The position numbers and the translations under genes are program-made. A DNA stretch of 36,409 nucleotides from Anaerolineae bacterium (GTDB lineage: Bacteria > Chloroflexota > Anaerolineae > UBA4142 > SHND01). The DNA is taken from assembly GCA_022072245.1 (NCBI GenBank), contig JAJVIA010000122.1, forward strand, positions 1-36,409, given 5' to 3'. This document shows positions 17,501 to 26,300 of this stretch, piece after piece (position 1 is the first letter of the stretch; each line of letters begins with the position of its first letter). Under the pieces are notes generated by a model, which saw only the letters and a list, made by a program, of their open reading frames with translations, was not told where the DNA came from and did not search any database.

Positions 17501-18659
17501 TCTCTTGCTCGAAGGCGCAGTATTGTGGCAGCAAGGCGCCGCCGCCGCCGCGCGGCCCATTATGGCACGCGCATTGGCTCACGCCAACGCGCGCGCCGAC
17601 GACGCTGAACAAGCGCGCGCGCGCGGTTTCTTGGCCCAAGTCTTGAACGAGCTGGGCGAATATGACGCGGCGCAAACAAATTACGAGCAACTTTTAGAGT
17701 ACGCCCGCGCGCGCCAAGACAAACGCCGCGAATGGTCGGCGCTCACGACATTGGGTTTAATCGCAACCGAGCGCGGCGATTTTGACTTGGGCCTCGCGCA
17801 CTATACGGCGAGTTTGGATATTGTCCGCGCCATCGGCGACCGACAGGGCGAAGGACTCGTCCTCTCCAATATCGCGCAAGCGCAGCTCGAACAGGGCGCG
17901 TATGACCGCGCGCTCGAATTGGGCTTGCAAGCGCGCGCCATTGCGAACGCCATTAACGACCGGCGCGGCGTGTGTCGAATCGAGCTCAATCTGGGCGAAA
18001 CCTATCGCTTGCTCGGACAATATGACAACGCGGAAGCGCACACCGCCGACGCGCAGCGCCGCGCCAATGAATTGGAGGATTGGCTTTACCAAGTCGGCGC
18101 GATGGTCAATCACGCCGCCATTCAATTGGACCGCCAAGCGTTTGCGCGCGCGCAAGCATCCGCTGTCGAGTGCGTCGCGCGCGCGCGCGCCATACATCAC
18201 CGCGCCTTGACCGGCTTTGCGTATAATCTGTTGGCGCAAACGCAGCTCGCGTTGGACAAACTCGGCGCCGCGCAAGAATCTTGTACGCAAGCGTTAGCGA
18301 GCTGGCAGACGCTCGAATCATCGCCTTATCGTCTGCAAACGCACGCCTGTTTGGCTGAAATCGCGCGGCGGCAAAATGATTTCGCGCGCGCGCAAAACGA
18401 GTGTGCGGCGATTTTTGAATTTCTCTACGCGCACCCGAATCGTCAAGGCGCTCCGTCGGCGCTTGCCGCGCTGCTGGCTTGCTATCAAGTCGCGCGCGCA
18501 AGACACGACGCCAACGCGTCCGCGCTATTGGACAAAGCGTACGCGCAATTGCAAGCGCGCGCCGAAAAAATTTCGGACGCGGCGCTGCGTCAATGTTTTC
18601 TCGAAAATGTACCGACCAATGCAGAAATTACGCGCCTCTGGCGCGCGCAGTTATCCTGA
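14505..18659 (+). CDS. Soluble adenylyl cyclase-like protein: two class III cyclase domains, AAA/STAND ATPase, TPRs
   Basis: This 1384-residue protein has the domain order of mammalian soluble adenylyl cyclase. Cyclase domain 1 (about 25-200) holds both metal aspartates, Asp34 in FADISGF and Asp86 in NFAGDAA. Domain 2 (about 258-430) lacks the first metal Asp (LFGRFQG) but keeps the transition-state pair Asn380 and Arg384 in VNLAARL. One composite active site making cAMP or cGMP is therefore expected. An AAA_16/STAND ATPase follows (P-loop APAGVGKS with Lys485, Walker B LLFVLEDIHW near 610), then TPR-like helical repeats from about 860 to the end. Asn82 sits where a purine-contacting Lys is common, so substrate choice is unclear. 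It starts 2 nt after the small VHL-like gene and no regulator domain is attached. Coupling to the protease run is inferred from context. Confidence 0.88.
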   Translation: MSALPPYLAQDRRRALARNESLPDRADGAVLFADISGFTPLTEAFTRSLGARRGAEELTRQLNAVYDALIVEIENFDGSVINFAGDAALCWFAENSAGEPRAALRATACAFALQRAMQQFSAVPLPDNLTVPIAIKIAIAYGAVRRFVVGDPNIRVLDVIAGAPVTRSGIAEHLTQRGEIALDEPTVQALGAQIEIQAWRNATDTDARFAIARALLSRVPPTPPAAFPPLADSQVKPWLFDAVYKRLAAKGEIFLTELRPVVALFGRFQGIDFETDETADEKLNLFISRVQQILDRYGGALLELTIGDKGSYFYAAFGAPQIHEDDARRAVFAARELFPLCVELGFLEPLQVGISQGVMRVGAYGGRTRRIYGAQGDEVNLAARLMTEAKPGTLLVSGHIQKNVANEFDLEPLPPIHLKGKAEPLPPFLVVGVRETRVKQLQEAYYTLPMIGREAELALILTKIELARRGQGQIIALSAPAGVGKSRMTAEIIRLMRRRRETSYGGECQSFGVNIPYLVWGPILRAFFGIDTNLPTRRQIRALENEIAALAPRRFEALPLLSALVDLPIPENDFTRALEPEFRKTVLHALLRDCFSAAADEARAQGQALLFVLEDIHWIDPASLELLQELATGIEKLPIVILLNYRPSETDAHFLPQLDTLAFFTRLALNELTDAQGADLIRAKLAQHAPESGQATPPALIERVNAQAQGNPFYIEQLLDYIHDRDLDFRNPQQASAFELPNTLHRLVLTRLERLSQAQRLALKAASVIGRWFSFAHLCGYFPALGSPEQTRAELTLTLRSDLIALDHPDPDLTYVFKHVVTHQVAYEALTFATRAQLHEAYAQFLERHNEPERTLDLLAYHYDRSKNKAKRLEYLTRAGQAAAARFANTEAVNYLTRALALTTDAQRAERFKLLDARARVFEVQGARDAQRADLDALERLAQELDDPFKYLSVLLEQGWLAERLAEHETARALIRRVQEGLTQRALGADARAHLEIEVLLLEGAVLWQQGAAAAARPIMARALAHANARADDAEQARARGFLAQVLNELGEYDAAQTNYEQLLEYARARQDKRREWSALTTLGLIATERGDFDLGLAHYTASLDIVRAIGDRQGEGLVLSNIAQAQLEQGAYDRALELGLQARAIANAINDRRGVCRIELNLGETYRLLGQYDNAEAHTADAQRRANELEDWLYQVGAMVNHAAIQLDRQAFARAQASAVECVARARAIHHRALTGFAYNLLAQTQLALDKLGAAQESCTQALASWQTLESSPYRLQTHACLAEIARRQNDFARAQNECAAIFEFLYAHPNRQGAPSALAALLACYQVARARHDANASALLDKAYAQLQARAEKISDAALRQCFLENVPTNAEITRLWRAQLS

Positions 18660-18675
18660 CCCAGCCGCATCGTCC

Positions 18676-20181
18676 ATGAAATTATTTTTGCGCGCCGCCG
18701 CATTTGTCGGCGTCATCTTGGGTTTGATTGGCGCGTTCAATCCCGCGCGCGCCGCGCCGCACGCGAACGCGTTTTATGTCGCCGCCGACGGCGCGGACAC
18801 GAATCCCGGCACGCTCGCGGCGCCGTGGCGCACCATTCAACACGCGGCGGATACGCTCGCGCCGGGCGATACGGTGTACGTGCGCGGCGGAATCTATCAC
18901 GAACGCGTGCGGATTACTCGTTCCGGCGCAAACGGCAACTTTATCACTTTTGCGGCGTACGCGAATGAAACGCCCGTCATTGACGGAACAGGCATACGCG
19001 TGAAAAGCGGCTGGGACCCGCTCGTGCGGATTCAGGACGCGAGCTATATTCGGTTTGAGGGTTTTGAAATTCGCAATTTCAAAACGCGCCGCGTGAATCG
19101 CGTACCCATCGGCATTTTGATTTGGGGCGCGGGCGAATACATTGAAATTCGCCGCAATCGCGTACACGACATTAAAACAAATTATCGCGGCGTGGAGGGC
19201 GGCGACGCGCATGGCATTGCGGCGTACGGCACGCGCGCGCCGGATTCCATTCGACAGCTCGTCATTGACGGCAACGAATTGTACGCGCTGAAACTCGGTT
19301 CGTCCGAAGCGTTGGTCGTCAACGGCAATGTCGAACAATTTGAAATCACAAACAATATCGTGCGCGACAGCAACAACATTGGCATTGACGCGATTGGCTT
19401 TGAAGGCGTCGCGCCCGATGAAGCATACGACCAAGCGCGCGACGGCGTGATTGCGGACAATCTGGCGTACAACATTGATTCGTTCGCCAACCCCGCCTAT
19501 CAGGGCGAACGCAGCGCCGATTGTTTTTATGTGGACGGCGGGACTCGCATCGTCATCGAACGCAACATCGCGCATCATTGCAACATCGGCGTCGAATTGG
19601 CGAGCGAACATCGCGGCAAGGCGACAAGCTATATCACGCTCCGCAACAATTTCATTTATCAAAATAGCGAAGGCGGCATTCTCATTGGCGGATATGACCG
19701 CCGCCGCGGGCGCGCCGAACACTGCGAAATTCTCAACAATACGCTGTACGACAATGATACGCGCGCGCAAGGCAACGGCGAAGTGTATTTGCAGTACGAC
19801 ACGCGCTATAACGTGATTCGCAACAATATCTTGTACGCGGGCGCGCAAAATTTATTTATCGGCAGTTGGAGCAAAAAAATGACGGCGAATGTCGTCAATC
19901 ACAATTGGTATTTTACGAACGGCGCGGGGCAGTGGCAGTGGCAGAAAAAAATGTATCATTCCTTTGCGGCGTATCAAGCCGCGACGGGCAACGACGCCGC
20001 TTCGACGTATGGCATTGACCCGGCGTTTCAAAATCTCGCCGCGCCCGATTTGCATTTGCAAAACAATTCGCCCGCGATAGACCGGGGCGAAAACACGAGC
20101 CAAGCCGGCGCGACGGATCTTGACGGTCAAACGCGCATCCAAGGCGCGAGCATCGAAATCGGCGCGGACGAAGTACAATGA
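18676..20181 (+). CDS. Secreted right-handed parallel beta-helix protein (pectate lyase-like fold)
   Basis: This 501-residue protein carries a signal peptide (about 1-26, cleavage after ARA). The mature N-terminus FYVAADGADTNPGT, then APWRTIQHAADTL and GDTVYVRGGIY, is the hallmark of DUF1565/polysaccharide-lyase-type beta-helices. Repeating Asn-rich turns follow (EITNNIVRDSNNIGID, NNFIYQNSEGG, ILNNTLYDND), consistent with stacked coils over residues 90-420. It may act on an acidic polysaccharide or bind surface glycans. Catalytic residues cannot be assigned safely. The ATG at 18676 is chosen because it starts the signal peptide, 16 nt after the cyclase stop, so it may share the operon. A purely structural surface role is possible. 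Confidence 0.85.
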   Translation: MKLFLRAAAFVGVILGLIGAFNPARAAPHANAFYVAADGADTNPGTLAAPWRTIQHAADTLAPGDTVYVRGGIYHERVRITRSGANGNFITFAAYANETPVIDGTGIRVKSGWDPLVRIQDASYIRFEGFEIRNFKTRRVNRVPIGILIWGAGEYIEIRRNRVHDIKTNYRGVEGGDAHGIAAYGTRAPDSIRQLVIDGNELYALKLGSSEALVVNGNVEQFEITNNIVRDSNNIGIDAIGFEGVAPDEAYDQARDGVIADNLAYNIDSFANPAYQGERSADCFYVDGGTRIVIERNIAHHCNIGVELASEHRGKATSYITLRNNFIYQNSEGGILIGGYDRRRGRAEHCEILNNTLYDNDTRAQGNGEVYLQYDTRYNVIRNNILYAGAQNLFIGSWSKKMTANVVNHNWYFTNGAGQWQWQKKMYHSFAAYQAATGNDAASTYGIDPAFQNLAAPDLHLQNNSPAIDRGENTSQAGATDLDGQTRIQGASIEIGADEVQ

Positions 20182-20208
20182 ACGCGCGCCGCGCCAGCTA
20201 AATTCTGT

Positions 20209-20238
20209 TTGACAAGCGTTAGCGGCTGTGGCACGATA
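20209..20238 (+). promoter_or_regulatory. Promoter of nagA, possibly giving a leaderless mRNA
   Basis: A perfect TTGACA (20209-20214) is followed after 18 nt by ACGATA (20233-20238). The expected transcript start, about 7 nt further on, falls at or next to the nagA ATG at 20244. No Shine-Dalgarno sequence is seen upstream of that ATG, which agrees with leaderless translation. Confidence 0.45.
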
Positions 20239-20243
20239 GCGCC

Positions 20244-21419
20244 ATGCACACCACCTGGTATTTATCCGGCGCGCGGCTCGTGACCGCGCACGCGGACATT
20301 GCAAACGCCGCGCTCGTCGTCGAAAACGCGCGCATTGCCGCCGTCGGCGGCGCCGCCGCAATGACGCCGCCCGCGCACGCCCGCGCGCTCGACGTTTCAA
20401 AATTTATCCTTGTCCCCGGCTTTATTGATTTACAATTCAACGGCGGATTCGGCCACGATTTTACCGCGCAGCCCGAAACGATTTGGCAAGTGGCGCAAGA
20501 ATTGCCGCGGCACGGCGTCGCCGCGTTTTTGCCGACCATCATCACCGCGCCATTTGAAAAAATTCAGCGCGCGCAAAGCGTTTTGCAAAACGGCGCGCCC
20601 GAAAATTTTCGCGGCGCGACGCCGCTCGGGCTGCATCTCGAAGGTCCTTTTTTAAATCCACAAAAACGCGGCGCGCACAACGTCGCCTATATGCGTCTGC
20701 CCGACGCGTCGAGCGTGCGCGACTGGACGCCGCAAAATTTCGTGCGGCTCGTCACGCTCGCGCCCGAATTGGACGGCGCGCGCGAGGTCATTCGCGCGTT
20801 GTGCGAAAACGGCGTCGTCGTCAGCGCGGGCCATTCGATGGCGACTTTTGAAGAGGCGCAGCGCGCGTTCGATGCGGGCATCGCCTATGGCACGCATCTG
20901 TTCAACGCGATGCCGCCGCTGGATCATCGCGCGCCGGGACTCGCCGGGGCGCTGTTGAATGACGCGCGCGTCACGGTCGGCATCATTCCCGACGCCATTC
21001 ACGTTCATCCCGCGTTGGTTGATTTGGCGCTGCGCCAAAAAACGGCGGCGCATTTGAACGTGGTCACGGATGCGATGGCAGCGCTCGGCATGACGCCCGG
21101 CAAATATCTGCTCGGCGATTTTACGGTACAGGTGGATGAAACTTCGGCGCGCTTGGAGGATGGGCGTTTGGCGGGCAGCATTTTGAATCTGCGCGACGCG
21201 CTGGTCAATCTAATGCGCTTTACGCGCTGCGCTTTGTCCGACGCGTTGGCGACCATGACGACGACGCCCGCGCGCGTATTGCATTTGGAGAACGAGCGCG
21301 GCGACATTGCGCCGGGTTATTTTGCCGACCTCGTTTTACTCACCGCCGATTTGCGCGTCGCCGCGACAATGGTTCAAGGGCAATGGGCGTGGTACGACGC
21401 GCAAGAGCTCGCCCTCTAA
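20244..21419 (+). CDS. nagA: N-acetylglucosamine-6-phosphate deacetylase
   Basis: This 391-residue amidohydrolase removes acetate from GlcNAc-6-phosphate, yielding glucosamine-6-phosphate for glycolysis or wall synthesis. The family motifs are complete: VPGFIDLQFNGG (57-68), the metal ligand Glu133 in LHLEGPF, His197 in SAGHSMA, His218 in THLFNAM, and the catalytic Asp276 in VTDAMAA. The C-terminal LAGS block is also present. Length is close to the E. coli enzyme. It is cytoplasmic. It precedes a ribokinase-type kinase by 17 nt, suggesting a sugar-use operon, although nagB is absent from the window. The ATG at 20244 is favoured by the -35/-10 pair just ahead of it. Confidence 0.95.
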   Translation: MHTTWYLSGARLVTAHADIANAALVVENARIAAVGGAAAMTPPAHARALDVSKFILVPGFIDLQFNGGFGHDFTAQPETIWQVAQELPRHGVAAFLPTIITAPFEKIQRAQSVLQNGAPENFRGATPLGLHLEGPFLNPQKRGAHNVAYMRLPDASSVRDWTPQNFVRLVTLAPELDGAREVIRALCENGVVVSAGHSMATFEEAQRAFDAGIAYGTHLFNAMPPLDHRAPGLAGALLNDARVTVGIIPDAIHVHPALVDLALRQKTAAHLNVVTDAMAALGMTPGKYLLGDFTVQVDETSARLEDGRLAGSILNLRDALVNLMRFTRCALSDALATMTTTPARVLHLENERGDIAPGYFADLVLLTADLRVAATMVQGQWAWYDAQELAL

Positions 21420-21436
21420 AGCAGGATAAAAACAGG

Positions 21437-22384
21437 ATGGCGGATATTCTCGTATTGGGCAGTCTCAATCTGGATTTGATTGTGCGAACGCAGCGCTTGC
21501 CCGCGCCGGGCGAAACGGTTTTGGGCAGCGCGTTTCTGACCGCGCCGGGCGGCAAAGGCGCGAATCAAGCCGTCGCCGCCGCGAAACTTGGCGCGCCCGT
21601 CAAAATGATTGGACGCGTCGGCGCGGACGATTTTGGAAAAACGCTGCGCCACACTTTGAGCGCCGTCGGCGTGGACGCGCAATATCTCGTTACGGATAAT
21701 GAAACCGCCACCGGCGTCGCTTCCATTTGGGTGGACGAGCGGGGCCAAAATTCCATTCTTGTCGCGCCGGGCGCGAATGCGCGCGTCAGCCGCGCGGATG
21801 TGGACGCGGCGGCGGCGGCGTTTCATAACGCCCGCGTCATGGTGGCGCAATTGGAAATTCCGCTCGATACCGTTCATTACGCGTTTCAATGCGCGCGCAA
21901 ACAAAACTGTCTCGTCATTTTGAATCCCGCGCCCGCGCAATCTTTGTCGCGCAAAATTTTGGAACTCGTGGATTTGGCGATTCCCAACGAAACCGAAGCG
22001 GCGCAATTGACGGGGATGCTTGTACAAGATTTCGAGAGCGCGCGCAACGCCGCGAACGTTATCAAACAAATGGGCGCGCGCCGCGTGCTGGTTACGTTGG
22101 GCGCTCAAGGCGCGCTGTTTCTCGACGACGCCGCGCCCGCGCAAGCGCTGCCCCCGTTTTCCGTCCAAGCCGTTGACACGACGGCGGCGGGCGACGCGTT
22201 CATTGGCGCGTTAGCGGCTGGACTCGCGCGCAATCAAGATTGGACGACGAGTTTGCGCGAAGCGAGCGCGGCGGGCGCATTGGCGGCGACAAAACTCGGC
22301 GCGCAGCCCTCTCTGCCGACGCGCGCGGAATTGGATGAATTCCTCCGTTCACACGCCGCCGTCGCGCCGTTCACCCTCCAATAA
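21437..22384 (+). CDS. rbsK: Ribokinase (PfkB family sugar kinase)
   Basis: This 315-residue kinase shows both PfkB signatures: PGGKGANQA (37-45) near the N-terminus and DTTAAGDAF (247-255) with the catalytic base Asp253. The start VLGSLNLDLIV and the length match ribokinases, which make ribose-5-phosphate from ribose and ATP. Other PfkB sugar kinases cannot be wholly excluded. The ATG at 21437 is selected because AGGA lies 10 nt upstream and it removes an 18-residue extension overlapping nagA. It follows nagA by 17 nt. Its 3' end overlaps the convergent thioredoxin-like gene by 14 bp, with no terminator visible between them. Confidence 0.9.
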   Translation: MADILVLGSLNLDLIVRTQRLPAPGETVLGSAFLTAPGGKGANQAVAAAKLGAPVKMIGRVGADDFGKTLRHTLSAVGVDAQYLVTDNETATGVASIWVDERGQNSILVAPGANARVSRADVDAAAAAFHNARVMVAQLEIPLDTVHYAFQCARKQNCLVILNPAPAQSLSRKILELVDLAIPNETEAAQLTGMLVQDFESARNAANVIKQMGARRVLVTLGAQGALFLDDAAPAQALPPFSVQAVDTTAAGDAFIGALAAGLARNQDWTTSLREASAAGALAATKLGAQPSLPTRAELDEFLRSHAAVAPFTLQ

Positions 22385-23237
22385 ATTTCAAAAACGCGGG
22401 GACGATTTCTTTGGCGGTGATGCCGCCTTCAAACTTGGCGACAATTTTTCCATCCCGATCCACAAAAAAGAGCCACGGCTCGGTCTCGAGATTCCATTCG
22501 CGCATCGCGTCGGCGACCTCGAACGTTTCAAAATTTTTATACACTTCGACGTGAATGAAATTTACGCGGTCGGCATAATTCTGCGCCAAACTCGTAACGA
22601 CTTGGAGACTGGGACCGCATGTGCGCGTGGCGCAAAAACGCGGCGTCGCAAATAAAATCACCGTCGGCTTGCCATTCGTCACCGCCTCGGCAATGCTAAC
22701 GCGATGCAAAAGACTGTCGTCTTCGAGGGCGGAACAAATTTTTGCGCGGTCGCCGCCGACATCGGACAAGGTTAAATTTTTGGTGCGCGGCGCCAGCGCG
22801 CCAATGCCGGGCGACGGGTCTTGCGCCAATACATCGAACGCGAGACGTTTTGCTTCGGGCGCATAGCCCGCTTGCGTGACCGTTACCTCGACGCCCCAAG
22901 CGCCCGCTTGCTTAAAATCCGCGTGCGCCACATACACGCCCGCTTGGCCCAAATTATCGCCATAGTACGGCGCGTCCATTTCCTGCGTCGCAACGGCTTG
23001 GCCCGACGTGAGGTCAAAAAATTGCAGATGCACTTGGGCGTCCTTGACCGAATTGCCGTCGCGCACCACCCCCAGCGCGAACCGATTGGGCCCAACGACG
23101 TTGCGCGAATTGGCGAGCAAGACCTCCAAAGCGCTTGGCGCGCTTGGCGTAGAGGTCGGCGCGACCGTTTTCTCGGGCGCGCGGCACGCGCTCGCCAACG
23201 CCGCGACAATCATTCCGATAATAAAGATTCGTTTCAT
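22371..23237 (-). CDS. Thioredoxin-fold lipoprotein
   Basis: This 288-residue protein starts with a lipoprotein-type signal (LASAC, Cys18) and a short Thr/Ser/Pro linker. Residues 40-140 form a beta-rich, Ig-like region (LGVVRDGNSV onward). A thioredoxin-fold domain occupies about 175-285, with the strand VILFATPRF followed by Cys-x4-Cys (CATRTC) then GP. This is not the classical CxxC, but the pattern is common in a group of secreted thioredoxin-like proteins. It ends with the usual cis-Pro region (TEPWLFF) and a C-terminal helix. It is probably anchored outside the membrane for thiol-disulfide chemistry or redox sensing. The ATG at 23237 fits the signal peptide, although only a weak ribosome binding site is seen. 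The gene overlaps rbsK tail-to-tail. Confidence 0.8.
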   Translation of the reverse strand: MKRIFIIGMIVAALASACRAPEKTVAPTSTPSAPSALEVLLANSRNVVGPNRFALGVVRDGNSVKDAQVHLQFFDLTSGQAVATQEMDAPYYGDNLGQAGVYVAHADFKQAGAWGVEVTVTQAGYAPEAKRLAFDVLAQDPSPGIGALAPRTKNLTLSDVGGDRAKICSALEDDSLLHRVSIAEAVTNGKPTVILFATPRFCATRTCGPSLQVVTSLAQNYADRVNFIHVEVYKNFETFEVADAMREWNLETEPWLFFVDRDGKIVAKFEGGITAKEIVPAFLKFIGG

Positions 23238-23356
23238 TTTCGTTCTCGCACCGCCGGCGCTCGGACAACCTGAAATTGCCTCGTACGCGCGCCGCGTGCG
23301 CTCTGGAAAGCGGCGCATCCAGAAACGCTCATTATGCAGCTTGAGCTTGCAAAGCG

Positions 23357-26300
23357 CTAGGCGGTTTCGCGGACGCGTTCGACGGCGACCGCCACCTGGT
23401 CCGCAATCGTTTGCAGCAATTGCTCTTCGGCGGGACCGTACGCAAAAGGGCGGATATTTTCGACGGCAATGACGCCAACCACCTGTTCGCCCATCCGCAT
23501 TGGCGCGCCGAGCCAAGAACGATGTTCTTTGCCTTCGCCATAATAGCGCGGCGCGTTCTCGGGCGGCGCCTCGGAAAAATGGTCGTTCAAACGCAAGACG
23601 CGTTTGGTTTGAATGACGTGCCGCGTCAAGCTAGGTTCCAAATCCCATTCAAACGGCGGAAGATACTGCCCGTCTTCGAAAATCCGTTGAAAGAACGCGC
23701 GATTGCGCGCCGCATCGTACAGCGCGATAAAGAAAATTTCCGACGGCAAGAGCGCCAGCGTTTCCTCTTCGATAATGGCGGTCAAGGCGTCAAGCGAATT
23801 GGCGCCGCTGACGCGATACGCGATGCGATTCAGCGCCGCCAATTCTTGTACGCGCCGATTCATCTGTTCCAACAAACGCGCGTGCAGTAATGCGCCCGCG
23901 GCTTGATGCGATAAACTTTCGGTCAAACGAATTTCAGCCCGCGAAAAATCGCGCCGCGCGCGTTGTTCCGCCAATTCTACCACGCCAATCACTTCGGGCC
24001 CGGCGAGTAGCGGCAAAATCAGGACGGACTTCCAGAAAAAACTGTCCATGTTGGCTGCCACCTGAGGCGTCAACGCGGGCGCGTCGCGCTGCAAAATCAG
24101 GGTCTGTTGTTTTTGAAGAAATTCTTGTAAATAGGCGAAATCGCTAATCTGATAGCGCACGCCCGGCGCTTCGCGCGAGGCGAGAATCGGGTCGCGGTCC
24201 AACATGACCACCAAATGATTGTGCGTCACGTCCAGCATGGAAATGCAGCACGCTTGGACCGAGACCGCTTCCATGAAAAAATCCGCCAAGCGTTCCAACA
24301 TTTCTTGCAGCGACATGGCGCGCGTCAGCGCTTGGCCCGTGCGATGCAGCAGCTGCGCGTCATGCAATTGGCGCTGCGTCTCGGCATAGTTGCGCGCGTT
24401 CTCGAGCGCAATCGCCGCCTGGTCGCTGAGCAATTGCAGCGCGCGCAGTTCCGCCGGTTCGAAATGATGCGGCTGACGATATGCGACATTCAAAACCGCG
24501 CGCACGTGGTCGCCGCTGCGCAGCGGCAAACCCACCAACGCGCCGCCCCAGCGCCGTTCGACGAACAAGGGATGCGTATCCACGCGGTCCACCACAATCA
24601 TTGCGCCGCCCCGCGCGACGGCATACGATAAACCATCCTCGCGCGGCTCGAACAATTTTTTGTCAAGCGCTTTGTCCAACCATTTGGCGCCGCCAAAGAG
24701 CAGACGGTTGTCGTCGTACAAAAATAAATGCGCGTTCATGGCTGGCGCCAGGCGGAGGGCATAATCCAGAATTTGCGAAATCAGCGTCGCGCGGTCAAAA
24801 GTCGCCGCAAACGCGAGACTCGCTTCGCGCAAAATTTCCAATTCACGCTGCCGATGCGTCTGCGCCTCGAACAGACGCGTCAACTCCATCGCCGCCGTCA
24901 CTTGATTGCCCAAGAGAATCAACATGCGTTCGTCTTGCGCGTTGAACGCGTCCGCCTGATAGCTCAAAGCCACAAGCACGCCGCGCAATTCGTTTTCATG
25001 TTCTATCGGGACCGCCAGCGCCGCCTTGACCACCGTATCATCCAGCGCAAGCCACCGCGCATCCGTCGTTACGTCTTGGACCAACGCGGGCAAGCGCCGC
25101 TGCGCCACCCAGCCCTCCAAACCTTCGCTGCGCGTCACCGAAAAAACGCGCGCGCGCAAACTTGTCTGCGTATCCGCCGGCAAGCCGACGCCCATTTCAA
25201 AATAGAGATTATTTTCTTGCGGCGCATAGCGCATAAAAACGATACGGTCGGTACGCAGCATCCGCCGCGCAATTTGAAACAGAAATTCCAGCTGCGTCCG
25301 TGAATTCAACACGCGATTGAGCGTCAAGCCCGCGTCGTACAATAACGACAATTGCTGCGCGCGCCGTTCAGCTTGGCGCAACAGTTCCGCATTGTTCAAC
25401 GCCGCCGCCGCGAGGTCGGCAAACGCCGCCAAACGCACGCCGTCTTCTTCATGGTAATAGTTCGCCGCCTGGCTGTCCAACGCAATCATTCCTGCAATCT
25501 GATTGCCCGAACGAATTGGCGCGACCAGGTGCGAACGCAGCGGCGTCGTTGCGTGCGCCGTCGCCCAACCTTCCCACAATTCGCCGTCGGAAATCAACAG
25601 CGGCTTGGTTGTTTCTGCCAAGCGGAGAAAATTCAGCGCATCCGCGGGCAAAACAAAGTCTTGAATCCATTCGCCCAACCCATATTTTTCAAAACCGCGC
25701 GCGCATACGACTTGGAGCCGGGCGCCTTGACGCAAATACACGCACGCCGTCTCGTACGGCACGCTGCGCGCCACCATTTCCAAAATTTCGTCCAGCGCTT
25801 GGTCGTAATCCATCACGCGATTCAATAAAGCCGCCGCGTCGCGCAGCGCGTGGGCGAAAATTTCTTGCGTTTGAGCGTCCAGCTGCGCGCGCACATCCAA
25901 AGCGACAAGCGCGGGCTGCGTCAAAGGTCCGGCGCGGCCGGCGGATACGCGCGCTTGCAGGTGCGCCGCCGTAACCGTCAGCGCGGCTTGGTCGGCAAAC
26001 AATTCCAACAATTTCACTTCGCGGTCGGTAAAAACGCGCCCCGCCGCATCATTGAGCGCAATCACGCCAATCACTTGGCCCTGCCAAAATAACGGCGCCG
26101 CGAGGACGCTGCCAAATTCGCTATTGCGATACGCTTGCGCGCGTCCTTCCCACGTTTGATAATTGGCAAGTTGCAGCGGCTTGCCCGTCACGACCACCCG
26201 CCCCGCCGCGCCTTCGCCGTACTGGAGCGTTACGCCGCGATAATCGCGGCTGGTGTTGTAATTGGCGACGACGCGCACGCGTTGTTGCAGCGGCTCGCAC

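Noticed and set aside
18682-19848. 388-aa ORF antisense to the beta-helix gene
   Set aside because: The sense frame has a clear signal peptide and family motifs. The antisense frame is an Ala/Arg/Val-rich shadow produced by GCG/CGC codons.
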